Shown: piece by piece, positions 44,140-56,214 of the stretch | Layout: every line of letters starts with the position of its first letter | Position numbering within the stretch: the stretch's first letter is position 1 | DNA from: Diadema setosum | Taxonomy: Eukaryota; Echinodermata; Echinoidea; Diadematoida; Diadematidae | Length of the DNA: 64,000 bases | Assembly (NCBI RefSeq): GCF_964275005.1 | Contig: NC_092706.1 | Coordinates: forward strand, 30,725,696-30,789,695 | Reading direction: 5' to 3' | Position numbers and translations under genes: made by a program | Notes under the pieces: model-generated | What the model saw: the letters and a program-made list of their open reading frames with translations, nothing else | Databases searched by the model: none | Told to the model about the DNA's origin: nothing

Positions 44140-47120
44140 GTCCAGTGAGAATCATTACCGTCATCTCCACCTCATTGACAATGTGGATTTGAGAATTCTT
44201 AAGGATTATCTAACTCCTTCTGACTCTGAGGAGAATGTTTTCTCGCAAGGGTATTTGACAATTAATGAATTTAATAAGTTGTGAGATAGTAATTTTGAAT
44301 TCAAACAATTCAATGATAAGATATTTTGAGTACATTCAGATACCCACAGTTTGTGTCATAACTATGATGAGGTTACATTTCTTTAGACTTTCTGTCTGTA
44401 CAGCCCTTTATCGTAGGCATAACTGAAACATGGTTTCATGATAACATTACATTATCTCTGTATAATATTGATAATTATAAATTGAGGAAAATGATAGAAA
44501 AACTAAGCGTGGAGGAGGAGTTGATATGTATGTTTTACATGATATTGAGTGTAAGAGACGTGTTGATTAAGATTTAAACAATGATTTCATTGAAAGTATT
44601 TTTGTGGAAATTGAAAATTATAAGAATTCGTCAATAGTTGGCTTTGTTTACCGACCTCCAAGTCAAAGTACTGATGAGTTTAGTTTTTATCTATCTCATA
44701 TTTTATACGTTGTACATAACGAAAAGAAAGTATTATATTTGATGGGTGATTTTAAAATAAATTTATTGAATGCCGGAAAGTGCAAGATGTTAATGAATTT
44801 TTAGATATGTCGATGTTGTACTCAATGTTCCTTTCAGTGCAATGCCCCATGCGAATCACAAAACAAACTGCCACACTTTTATATAATGTACTTACAAATG
44901 ACAATTGTGTTATTCATTCAGGATCCCTTTTTACAGATATATATCTCTGATCATTTATTCGTGTTTTGTATTTCTGATAAAAGCATCAAGTCACAAAGCA
45001 AGACAACTTATGAAAAGCGGGATATCAATGAGACCACTATTACTCTTTGTGTACGTATCATGGAGAATGTGGAACGGTCACCTGACGCAAATTATAATAA
45101 TAGTGTGAATGATTTTTTGGGTTAAATTTTCAAATTTTTATAATTTTTGTTTTCCTAAAAGAATATGTTATAAAAAAAGAACTTAAGAAAGGTAAACCAT
45201 GGATAACATTTGAAATCCATAAGTTGTGCAAAAGAAAGTTTCGTTTGTATAGATTATCTGTAAAGAATCCGAGTGAACATCATGAGACTGTATATAAGAC
45301 ATGTCGAAACAAAGTTACAAATATGATTAAACTTGCCAGAAAACAGTATTATGTCGGACAGTTAAACAAATGTTATGGAAGTACGAAAAAAAAAACTTGT
45401 AATATTGTTAAGAAAGCAATGGGCAAAGAAAATAACACAGTTAAGTGCAATGGTATAACAAATGATTGTGAGAAAGTATCTGATAAGAAGGAAATATGTG
45501 ATATTATGAATAAGTATTTCATTGATATTGGATATGACTTGAATTAAAAGTTTAAACAAGACCTTACTGATTTTTTTTTTTTTGCAACATGTAAAAGTAG
45601 ATGAACGCACTATTGATTTTAACCCTGATACTGAGAAAGAAATCATAGACTTAGTCTGTAACTTAAAATCAACTACCAGTGCCGGATATGATGATATTCA
45701 CATAAAAGTTGTAAAAAGAGTTATATATGTGATAGCAAAACGAAGAATGTATTTTGAATTTGGTATTTTCTCAGAAAATATGAAAATTGCTAGAGTGATT
45801 CCTGTATTTAAAAGTGGAAGTCCGGAACTTGTTACTAATTTCAGTCTTGCCAGTATTTTAAAAAATACTAGAAAAGTGTATATACAATCGTCAACTTTCT
45901 TACACAGTGCAGTATAACACATGAAAATCAAATGGTTTTAGGCCGGGGCACTCCACATCATCTGCAATGGTGAATTTTGTGCATGAAGTTGTAACTGGAA
46001 TTGAGAATAAAGAATTTATGATTGGTGTATTTCTTGATTTAAGTAAGGCGTTTGACGCGCTCGATCATAGTATATTGGTACATAAATTACATGCATATGG
46101 AATTAGAGGATTACCATTACAATTACTTGAGAATTATTTGTGTGAACGTAAACAATATGTAACCATCTGTAATCACAATGACAAATCGATTAATCTAGGC
46201 ATAAGATGTGGAGTGCCCCAGGGCTCTATTTTGGGACCTATGCTATTTTTGTTGTATGTTTATGACATTTTCAATGTTTCTAAAATTCTAAAGCTTATTC
46301 TTTTTGCCGATGACACGAGCAATCATTTTTTTTTTTTTACACAAGAATATTTTACAGTTACAAATTATTTTGAACCAAGAACTTACTTTGATGACAAAAA
46401 GGTTTTATTCAAATAAACTTATTATTAATGTTCAAAAAACGTATTTTATGTTATTTACCAAAAAAAAAATGTAATGTTCAAAATGTTTCTGTCAATATCT
46501 GTACCTCTCAGGTAAAACGTGTGTCAGCTTTGAAGTTTTTAGGATTAATACTTGATGAGAATGTTACCTGGAATGCTCATGTAAACAACCTTTGTAATGT
46601 GTTGGCTAAGAATATTGGTGTTATGTATAAGTTAAAGTCAATGCCTAAAGCGTTTTTGAAAATGATTTATAACTCAACTGTTTTACCACATTTGTCATAC
46701 GGGATTATTACCTGGAGAATGCATCTAAAACCCAGTTGAACAGAGTTTGTGTCTTACAAAAACGTGCAATACATATCTTACACCACGCTTCATATCTTGC
46801 CCATTCAAAACCAATTTTTCATTTATATAGAATGCTGCAATTTTATGATATTTATATTTTACAGTTGGGTATTTTTATGTACTTATGTTATTAAAAGTTA
46901 CTTCCAGAATCCCTTTTAGATTATTTTTCGCTGAACAGCACTATCCATAATTACGAAACAAGAAATTCTGTAAATTATCATCTATATCACATACGCACCT
47001 CATTGAAAAAAAAAATTCACTTATATATCAGGGTCCTCATGCATGGAATTTTCTTTCCCAAGAAAAATCAAAGCATCAAAAATTGTAAACAATTTCAAAA
47101 TTAAGTATAAACAATTTTTA
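44140..47120 (+). pseudogene. LINE B ORF2 relic (endonuclease and reverse transcriptase)
   Basis: It starts with MSSENHYRHLHLIDNVDL near 44140. The endonuclease is in pieces (VGITETWFHDN near 44410; GFVYRPPS and LMGDFKINLL at 44604-44804). Linker and fingers follow (45224-45917, with IARVIPVFKSG). The palm lies at 45967-46416 with catalytic FADD at 46303-46314, and the thumb at 46428-46739 (FLGLILDENVTWNAHV, LPHLSYGIITW). The tail continues out of frame to about 47120. At least six frame breaks and internal stops make it inactive. Confidence 0.87.
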
Positions 47121-47339
47121 TTGGAAGATTATACACATAGTTAATTCAAGGCGTATTTTGTTGTTGCTGTCTTTTGTGTTGTTATCGTCCATACTTGCGT
47201 AGTTTTGTTTTGTAATGATTGCATTGTTTTGGCTTGTTTTGCTTTGTGAACTTAATTGACATTAAAAAAAAAAAAATCTGTCAAAGGTATGTAGTGTATG
47301 CTACATTCAATGGGTCAGCTCTGCCCCCCCCCCCCCACG

Positions 47340-47810
47340 GAAGAAAGCAGTAACTGCATAGCTGCTGAGCTGAGATAAATGCGATTTTGTGTTTTTTGCA
47401 GATTCTTTAAAAACACAGAAACATTCAAAAATAATTTTGTGGTATGATTATGCACCATACCCAGTTGTCTAACAATACCTAGGAAAAAATTATGTTTCCG
47501 TTATTTTTTAAATGTTATTTAGGAAAATGCAGTTACTGCGGTGGCTCACCCTTGATTCTGGGTAGTTTCCCCACGGAAAAAAGCAGTAACTGCAAACGGC
47601 CAGGGGCCCGTTGCATAAAAGTTACAATTATGGTAACTTTGCCATTCAGTGGTAACTACCATGGCAACAGCACTCAACAGCCAATCAAAATCAAGAATTC
47701 CATGGAAGTTACCATTGGATGGCAAAGTTACCATAATTGTAACTTTTATGCAACGGGCCCCAGGAGTCTGCTGTTTTCCCCATGGAAAAAAGCAGTAACT
47801 GCACATGTCA
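47340..47810. repeat. Region of repeated AGCAGTAACTGCA words
   Basis: GAAAGCAGTAACTGCA or its inverse TGCAGTTACTGC appears near 47343, 47527, 47580 and 47786. Several copies follow a CCCCACGGAA or CCCCATGGAA word. A smaller inverted-repeat element (47603-47761) separates two of them, suggesting insertion into an older repeat. Confidence 0.65.
47603..47761. mobile_element. 159-bp MITE, GGGGCCCGTTGCATAAAAG ends
   Basis: The left end GGGGCCCGTTGCATAAAAG (47603) is mirrored exactly at the right end (47761). The arms match over about 45 bp, including TTACAATTATGGTAACTTTG, and partly beyond with CCATGG at both inner ends. Elements with such GGGCCCGTT-type ends are widespread in marine invertebrates. 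No clear target duplication is seen. Confidence 0.88.
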
Positions 47811-47869
47811 CATGACCATAGGAGGAGAATTGTTACCACCACCAGGTTATAAAGTTCTTCTACTTTCTG

Positions 47870-48270
47870 GTTAGTCTAGATCTATAAGATCTAGGACCTA
47901 TCGCTAGACCTAGACTAGGTCTTGTCGATTGAATGGCATTCTGTGTAAAAATAAGGTAGACACCTATGTACCCTAACTGAACTTTGGAGTGCCCGGCCTG
48001 GCCCCTGACACATGACCCTGGACTAGACAATAAAGTCAAGTCTCTTCGTCTTAGATCCTAGTCGAACTCTGACGTTACACTTAAGCTAGACTACAGATCT
48101 ATGCTCAATGTTAGTGCTAGACCTAGATCTATTACTTTAGATTAGGCCTACTGACATTTTGTCTAACACTAAACAGTTAACAATATATTAGACTCTAGAT
48201 CTACTCTGTAACGTTAGATCTGGTAGACCTAACTTTAGGGCCTACATCTAACGTTAGACTAACGTTAGTG
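47870..48270. repeat. Stretch dense in palindromic CTAGATCTAG / CTAACGTTAG words
   Basis: AGATCTA, CTAGAC(C)TAG, TAACGTTAG and TAGGCCTA words recur at short irregular distances. A similar vocabulary recurs at 60970-61240. No coding potential is seen. Confidence 0.65.
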
Positions 48271-49079
48271 TATTAATACTAGTGCTCATCTCCCTTCAAT
48301 ATATTTTCAGCTCACCTAGATTTTCTGGTTCTGGCCAAAGCCATGGCTACCATGACTTTTCCTCTGCAATTCATGATAGATTTACAGGCATGCCTGGACC
48401 GCAGAAACTGTGTGACAGCATGGTTAGCACTGGCATGATCATGATCACTCAGACTGTACCAGACCTGCAATACTGTGCATGCAAGTGATGAGTGTGTAGT
48501 GATGCAATGTTTAGCTAGTTACTGTATGCTGCAGAATTTATGCGCATGCAGCTGCTGCACGCGTATTCTGCATTCTGAGTGCGCTGAGTCTGCCAGGTTT
48601 GCTAGTCTCCACATGCCGTCAATCCCTCGTTTGAGGCGAGTCCCCAACCCCAGTTACCCAAAGTGGGGTGCGTATATTTGTCGTTTGGGAGTTGGGAGTC
48701 GAAGTACTTGTCCATTGCAAATAAACTTTCTGCTCAGGCGTGACAAACCTGGAGGCCAAGCCAGGGTTTGATGACTCCAGCAGCTGTCGTATTACGTAAG
48801 AGCATGATAAGGATATCTGCCTGTGGCAGACCATTCAAAGTGAACTCAATTTTCTCTATCCTTTCTAAAGTTTTCAATTTTATATTCTATTGAGAAATTC
48901 TATGGTCATCCATTTTACATTTCGAACGAAAAAAATTGACCCGTAAATAACGAAAATACAGGAATAAGAAGGAGAGCATTGCCAGTTTGCCGGTGCTGAC
49001 AATGTGCTATTTGGCAGTGAGTTACAACGGGGAGGTGAGACTACCTCCCTGGTTACAATCAGCCTGCTGACTGGATCAT
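48271..49079. other. Gene-free stretch
   Basis: No gene is recognised. The short frame at 48475-48771 resembles nothing I know. Confidence 0.35.
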
Positions 49080-49095
49080 TGAGAAAGAGAGAGGA

Positions 49096-49136
<41 letters not shown>

Positions 49137-49200
49137 GGGGGGGGAGCGGGGGGGAGAGGGGGGGGGAGGGGGGAGAGATGGGGGAGGGAGAAGGTGAGAG
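49080..49200 (+). repeat. 120-bp polypurine tract, (GA)n and G-runs
   Basis: The plus strand is almost purely A and G: a (GA)n core, then G-runs of up to about 19. Only one C (49147) and two T (49179, 49195) interrupt it. Such tracts can form triplex DNA. Confidence 0.92.
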
Positions 49201-49240
49201 CAAAATGGAATGACAATAGTTCCGGTCACTACAGTACAGG

Positions 49241-49267
49241 CATGGAGCTACCAATGGTAGCTCCATG
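49241..49267. repeat. Short palindrome flanked by TACAGGCATG
   Basis: CATGGAGCTACCA and its inverse are separated by one base. TACAGGCATG occurs directly on both outer sides (49235 and 49268), looking like a tiny insertion with flanking duplication. Confidence 0.75.
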
Positions 49268-50638
49268 GTACAGGCATGCTCTGTGCATACGCTGAATGTC
49301 TACACTCACACACACACACGTACACACACACACGCACCATGGAGCTACATGGCCCATGCCAAAACCAAAACAATCTCCTCCTCTCGCGGTGCCCCCCCCC
49401 CCCTCCTGTGGCGCTGTGGCGATGACTGATGCTTAGATTAGGCCAGGGTCAAGAAACAGGTGTTTTATATCTTTGACTTTAAGTCATTGATTGCCAAGAT
49501 ATGCACTGGCATTATTTACTGGGGTGTAGCCTCTTCAAACGAGAGATTTGCGTCATGGCAATTCATATTCCCTTAACATTAGCGAGGGACCCTTCGATTA
49601 AAGCCATAATTTCTGATAGGATCCGGGCACGGTTTTATAAAAGTTATCAGTCCTGATAAGCTGTCAGTTCCACACAATTACCAATCGTTGTAGGTCGATC
49701 AAGCAGGTCCATGGTAACAAGTCAGTGACTCGAGCTTATCAATCAAGCAGAACCCATGTTTTTATTGAAATTATTAGAGACTAACAAGATGTCATAACTG
49801 GCAACTTTTATCAAACGGTGCCCTAATCTGTCATAAGAGTAAAATTACAGCTTGTTTTACATACAAGTAGAATTGTGCTAGTTTTCAAATTAAATGTTCT
49901 CGACACTGAAATCAAGTTCAAATATAAGTTAGTCTGATTAGAAAGAGTAAAATATTACGAGTTTAACGGTATTTCATTTCTTTTTTTTGTTTTTTGTTTT
50001 TTTTTGTTTTTTTTTTGTTTTTTTACAAAACACCCCTAGTTGTTAACGAAGTCTTTTGTCCTGCACCCTCTTTTTGAATAGATCTATAGAGAGTTGTAGT
50101 TGACAGAATCCTTTTTGCATTATAGGGCTGCTCTCTTTTATCCCGGCCATTTCAAGAGTATTTTTTTTTCACAAAAATTTGAAACCTTCTTGGAATAACA
50201 TGCTCTTTAATATTTCGTAAGGGGTTTCTAATTATCTCACCCAAAAGATGTTTAAAACCTGAAGTTAGGTCTCGACTAAAACCAGACGATATGAAAAAAT
50301 GTTTTTTTTTTTTCCAATTCAAATAGCAAACGTTGTTCGAAAATAAAAGTGAGAGACATAATTTTCTGGGGGAGAGTTACTGTAAGAGGGGTGATTGTTG
50401 GAGCCTAATTTTAATAAGGAGTAATTGTCAAGGGAGGTAATGCTCCGCGGTGATCAATACCAAGGAGGTGACAATCTCTTCCCACATCCTTGATAAGTAC
50501 TAGTTGTTAATGCCCAATGATGCAGTAGGGCAATTCTGAAATGAGTGTTAACGGTATAACAGTAAAATAGTTACAAAATAGATAAAACAATGCAAAGAAA
50601 GCAAATTAAGACAGAGACGAAGTACACAAATAAAGATA
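49268..50638. other. Gene-free stretch
   Basis: No gene is recognised. It contains a (CA)n-rich tract at 49302-49336 and a T-rich tract with interspersed single G at 49978-50025. Confidence 0.4.
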
Positions 50639-52015
50639 CAGTGAACTCCCGTTACAACGAACACGGTTATAACGAAATTTCGTTATAACGAAGCAAAACT
50701 TCTGGTCCCAAAATTATCGCCATTAAAGTCTATGGTACAATATTCGCCTATAACGAAGACGGTTATAACAAAATTTTCGTTACCACGCAGTCTTTTCTGA
50801 GCGCCACTGACAAAGAAAAACAAAAGAAATGTGCTCCTTTACAACGAAATGCGGATGGCATTCGAAAATGCGTAGCGGAACAAGCATTTTTATAGCGTCT
50901 CTGCATGCATGAGCGAACGCTTCACATCATTGTATGTTCACTCCGTGTATCACGCACAGTTTCCGAGGGGAACTTGCGTTATTGTAATACAATAATCTGA
51001 ATTCAGACAAGGTTTGTTTCATTGTTCCGAAGTCCTTTGATACAAAACACACAGATTTTGATACAACTAAATGTCCGTAATAGTTCGGAAATGAAAAATT
51101 AAGCACAATTTGGCGTTATTCCAAAGGTTCGTTAATCCCATGATAAAATATGGTTCTTATTCTTATACGGTTCGTTAGTCCGAAAACGATAGGAATTCAA
51201 AACGTTCGTTAATCGGAACATTACAAAAAGAATCGTTAATCCATGGTGGAAAAAGGTGAGTACACTAACAAAACTTAAGAATTGCAATCCTTATAATCGT
51301 CTTAAGATAAATGAATTTTCGAAATAACTAACCTGTCTATTTTTTTTTTTTCATTAAGAAACTTTCTTCGGAATAACGAACCTTATTTCATTTCGGATGA
51401 AAAAGCCTTCGGAACAACGAACTTTCTGAATAGTGAACCTTTCTCATTTTTTTTTTATTTTTTTTATTTATAGTTAACCTTCAGAATGACGAACCTCATT
51501 TCATTTTCAGATCAACGAACCTTCGGAAAATGACGATATATTATTTTAACTTAAATCATGAACTTTCGGAATAATGATTCTTCGGAAATGCGAACCTTCA
51601 GATAAACAAACCATCGGAATCCCGGGAATGGCAAAACTTCGGAATAAGAAGCCTTCGGAGTAACGTAGTTAAGTAAACAAAAAAAAAATAATAATAAATA
51701 ACCTTTGGAATATCGAACTGTAACCAAATCCTACACCGTCATTTTCTACACATGTGTAACAACACAAACAACTTTATGCTCTTTTTAAAATGTAATATTT
51801 AAACGAAATTAAAAAGGTACTCTCCCATTTCACATAGCTTTCCAGCGTATGATGAGGATTCAACAAACAGGAATTTATTTTTATGCGTGGTTTCCTTCTT
51901 TTCGTTATACATTGCATATTTTTATAACGATATTTCGCTAAAACGAAAAAAACAAACAAACAAACAAACAAACAACTGTCGGTCCTGGGCATTTCGTCCT
52001 AACGGGAGTGCACTG
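50639..52015. mobile_element. pogo/Tigger-like non-autonomous element, 1.38 kb
   Basis: The left end CAGTGAACTCCCGTTACAAC (50639) and the right end, inverted CAGTGCACTCCCGTTAGGAC (52015), match with few changes. Subterminal GGTTATAACGAAATTTCGTT words are typical of pogo/Tigger elements of the Tc1/mariner superfamily. The left flank is TA and the right flank CA, a possibly mutated TA duplication. No transposase is present. The interior carries degenerate arrays of TTCGGAATAACGAACC in opposite orientations on the two sides. Confidence 0.78.
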
Positions 52016-52660
52016 CACATGAACACACACGAGATAGATCCCTTGTAATGAGAGAAAGAGGAAAGGTGAGTAATGAATGACAGGAATAGACTACCTTCAC
52101 GGTACATGGACAGAGAAAAGCGAGAGGGAAGAGGAAGATGATGGGTCAAAACCAGGGCACGTGAGGCATGAGATATAAGCTCCTCAAAATAAAGAAGTGT
52201 TACATGGAGTTGTGGTAAACGATAGACGATTGTGGTTTAAAAAAAATGCTAAAAGTGAAGTGTAACATTTCTTCAAAATGTCTTTAGTTCAATGGTAAAG
52301 GCATTCAAACTTAAAACTTCTTTTATACTATACTATCAAGAGAAATCCGAAATTTCGAACAGTAAAAGAAAATACAGATTTAGCGAAAATAGTTTTGGTT
52401 AAAGGCATTGACATTTACTGGATTACCGGGTAGGATAGGGACAGTTTCGTTTTTGATGAACATAGACTCAAAATACAGAAGGGAGGAATTAAGCTTGTAC
52501 ATAAATCGTCCTAAATGCAAACGATACATATCGTTGAATCCTTAAGATGTTGTTTTCATAAGATGAAGTATCAGTATGGCATCTCCGTGATTCCTGGCAA
52601 ATGATACAAAGAACTTCGTTTCCTGTAGTAATGATATTCTTTTTATTAAAAGTTAAAGTT
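52016..52660. other. Gene-free stretch
   Basis: I see no gene or clear repeat. Confidence 0.35.
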
Positions 52661-53415
52661 GGGGGGGGGGGGGCAATGACCCGGGAGGTAGTTATCCAGG
52701 GAGTAATTGATTGGTGCACTGTCCTGGGGGTAATTTTCCTTGTGATAGTTATATAGGGGAGGGGGAGTTATAGGCCTACTTATCCGGGGTAATCATTCAC
52801 GGGAAGTTATCGGAGGGGGTAGTTATCGGGTGGAAGTTATATGGGGTCTAGTTATCGGAGGAAGGGGTAGTTAACCTGGGGATAATTATACTGGTGGTAA
52901 TCATCTGGGAGGTAGTTATCCGGAGGGTAATTATTCGGGGGATAATTATCCGGGGGTAGCTATCCGAGGGGTAGTTATCCGGGGGGTAGTTATCCGGGGG
53001 GTAGTTACCCAGGGGGTAGTTCTCCGGGGGGTAGTTACCCAGGGGGTAGTACTCCGGGGGGTAGTTATCCAGAGGGTAGTTCTCCGAGGGGTAGTTACCC
53101 AGGGGGTAGTTACCCAGGGGGTAGTTCTCCGGGGGGTAGTTATCCAGGGGGTAGTTATCCGAGGGGGTAGTTATCCAGGGGTAGTTATCCGAGGGGTAGT
53201 TATCCAGGGGGTAGTTTTCCTAAGGGGGAATAGCCCTGGGGGGTGATTGCCCTAGGAGGGTAGTTGTCCGGGGGGTAGTTGTCCTAGGGGGTAATTACCC
53301 TGGAGGGTAATTGCCCTTGGAGGGTAGCTGTCCGGGGGGTAGTTGCCCTAGGGGGGAATTTTCCTGGGGGGTAATTATCCGGGTGGTAGTTATCCGGAGG
53401 GTGGTTTTCCAGGGG
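52661..53415 (+). repeat. G-rich ~18-bp minisatellite
   Basis: About 40 units of the form GGGGGGTAGTTATCCA run over 750 bp. Units are mostly 18 bp in the centre (52980-53200), and the flanks are more diverged and longer. The centre reads without stops as repeats of Pro-Gly-Gly-Ser-Tyr or Pro-Gly-Gly-Ser-Ser, but unit-length changes break the frame and no start or gene context exists. G-runs every 12-18 bp make it prone to G-quadruplex formation. Confidence 0.93.
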
Positions 53416-54424
53416 GTACTGTTCCTAGAACCTTTTACAGCTGCTCTTTCAGAATCTGACGTCAACCAAAAATTTTTGTTGGTTTGTGTGATGGAGGGTC
53501 ACATACATGTTTTGTTATGATCCCAATATTTGCAACTTATCGTATGTACCAGTGATGACATGTTTTACAAATTTGCACTGAACAGCTTTGTATCAACTGT
53601 ATAAGGGGGTGGGGGGGGGGTGGGTAGACGTAATGAGGTCAGACTAGATGCCAATCTGAAAAGTGGAGTCATTCATAGTTTTTAATTTTCAAAGCACAAG
53701 CGGAAAATTTTCTTTATGTTTCTCTAGTCATTATGTGGACGATTTCTGCACACTTTTTAAGTGTATCTGCACCCTGAAATTTATTTTTGAGAGGTGTGAG
53801 ACCATGTCTTAAGAACCCTAGTGAACAGTATATCTCATAACAAAAAAAAAAAAAAATGCCGAAAATTGTTAGACATTGATTTCATTAAAGAGCACGCACT
53901 AGTGCGCGCTGCATTAGTAACCAAAAATGAAAATAGTCGCCGCGCGTCGACCTTTTGTGCGTGCACGTTTTCTTCGTTTGCCTCCGTCTGCACATTGTAT
54001 ATTGATTGAATACCGTCTATTGGTATCGCCTGGGTGGACACGCGTACACGTACGTGTGTCTTTCCAATGGCATAAGAATGCCCGGATAGCGCGACATGAC
54101 TAGTAGTATGTACCGAACTACTAGACAGCATCGTAGCAGTGGAGCCCGGCCTGGCCAGCCCTCCCGCGAGGAACTTAGCGTTTGGCGATCACGACTCGAT
54201 CGACTCTTGATTTACGTTAAAGATGCATATTATCTGCGTTGCACCACTTTGCCTGAACACCGGCTTGTAAACCCGAACGCAAGGTTGTGTGAAGAACAAG
54301 CCAGCTGACTTTCGACAGCCATTCCGCCTTCACACATCGTCGACATTGGACTGTAGGCCTGCAGTCCTACAGAACATCATCATCAGAACACCGGACTCAG
54401 GCTGAATTTGCATGTCATTCCTTC
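53416..54424. other. Mostly gene-free stretch
   Basis: The frame at 54096-54308 (70 residues, ending CEEQAS) is the only plausible one and is not recognised. At 53445-53515 there is a segment similar to 440-520. A G-run lies at 53610-53625. Confidence 0.35.
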
Positions 54425-54800
54425 AGTTTTCATCCAGCCTGTTTGCGGCTCCCTCACAAAGAAACTTGAAAGTCAGTTAGAAATGATTCAGAAAAGAGTC
54501 TGCAGAATAATATTAGGCAAAAATTACACGTCGTACATGGTAGCTCTTGAAACCTGCAAGTTGGGCACTTTAGCCGACAGGAAAAGACAGCTGAGTCTAG
54601 AATTTGCTTGTCGCATTGTTAAAAATCCACTCGTATCCCACTGGCTCCCTGCTAAACACCAAGGGCATCAATACACATTGCGTTCGAACACAAGGTAACA
54701 GCAATATCAGTGTAAACCAAAACGGTTTCAGGACAGTGCAATACCATATTTCATTAGACTGCTCAATAGTAAAGATTAGAAGTTTTCATGCATCTGTTTA
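54425..54800 (+). pseudogene. 5'-truncated LINE fragment (ORF2 C-terminus)
   Basis: The plus-strand frame carries LTKKLESQLEMIQKRVCRII, LETCKLGTLADRKRQLSLEF and LRSNTR, the standard tail of CR1/L2-group ORF2. A shifted frame then encodes the typical end with SAIPYFIRLLNS near 54735-54775. There is no catalytic domain. The preceding sequence does not look like LINE, so the truncation point is near 54425. Confidence 0.8.
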
Positions 54801-56214
54801 AGTAGCACTGTAAGTATATATGTCTTATGGCTGTTTGTTCATCAGTCTATTTGTCTGTGTTGTTTGCTATATGGCATTATTTTCAATAGAAAATACATAA
54901 GATATTGCGGATTTTAGTAAATGACTGGATATTTGGTATATATGAAATAATAGTACGGATTTAGCTGATTTTATCAGCTGTGTTGCCAAAATTTTCATGA
55001 TTGTAATAGGGTCGACGGGTAGATTTTGCTCTCCTTTTTAATTTTGAATATTGTATGGTTAGGGAAACCGCCTTTTTTTAATAATGAAAAACAGCGAGTA
55101 TGGATGAGTTGAATTTTTATATATACATATTTCAGATTTTGATTTGAGAATTACCGGGTAGTTTTTCTGATGGATATAGTTCTTTGATATGCAGGCCTAA
55201 AATATATATTTCATTTATGATTGAATGATGAGCTGTCATGATGACAGTTATAGTTTATGAAAATAGAAACGTTGACTGAGTTAACTTAATTAGCTTTTTA
55301 TTGTATTTTATTGAAATTTGACACATGTGATTAATGTGTTGTGCAGGTGTGTAAATTGCATTTTTGTTAAAATTAAAATCAATATACAATTGTATGTAGT
55401 TGAAATGGTAATGGTATTTTCTTTTGATGATTAGTTGTGTAATGATATGTTGACAGTGATTTTCTTTCAATCCCCTCTTTTTTTTTTGATAAAGTAATCT
55501 GAGTATGGATCGGGCTGGTATCCTCACTGATAAAGTTTTAACATTAGTTGTAATTTTTATTGAAAGGTATATTTATTCGTATCACATCTCGTAGCCCGAG
55601 GGCTAAGTTGCGTGTAATATTGCATGAAATATATACATACAAATTCAAACGTTCAGACAGTTACAGAGTAAAGCATTTGCACGTGTGATAGATATGAGTG
55701 GGAAAATATCATAAGTACCAAATCAATAAGTTGTGCATCATCCGATATATATCATGCAAGATAAGAACATATTCCACATTTGTCAAAACAAGCAGAACTA
55801 TGTAAAAAATACTGTGACGACTGGTTTGCCTCTACTCCAATGGGGCCCAGGTTTGCATGACTGATAATAACCAAAAATAAGATATTTAAAAATTTAAAAA
55901 TGTGATTGCACAACCCCAATATAATCATATCAACTGTTTTTTTCTATTTCTTAACCAAATTTCATTCTAATAACTAGATTATCAGATGAAACATATTATA
56001 GGCCTACCCTAGCACTCTCACCCGACCCCTAGAAATACCCGTAACCCGCATTCTTCTTTAAACATAATCCAAATAACAACATCAAACTCACAGAATAGTT
56101 CCTCTAACTGTCAAAAAATATACATAAAAATATACATAAATATTTCATATTTTTCTATTCAGAATTACAGATTCATAAGGAAAAGATAGCGTTGTGGGGG
56201 TGATTCTCAAAGTA
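54801..56214. other. Gene-free AT-rich stretch
   Basis: No gene is recognised. On the minus strand, 55531 downwards shares ATACCAGCCCGAT and TGTCAACATATCA-like words with the 5' end of the minus-strand LINE at 60602, so a copy of the same repeat head may lie at about 55400-55531. Confidence 0.45.

Larger units (their letters stand above)
43330..47277 (+). mobile_element. LINE B, CR1/L2/Jockey-group non-LTR retrotransposon, decayed
   Basis: An ORF1 relic (43400-43806) is followed by an ORF2 relic (44140-47120) and an A-run at 47263-47275. The order and the reverse transcriptase motifs (LDLSKAFDALDHS, CGVPQGSILGP, FADDT) match LINE A, and LINE B looks older, with more frameshifts and stops. 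Unlike LINE A, a recognisable ORF1 is retained. Confidence 0.88.

Noticed and set aside
53311..53520. A 69-residue frame starting in the G-rich minisatellite
   Set aside because: It changes frame through irregular repeat units and ends shortly after; there is no gene context.
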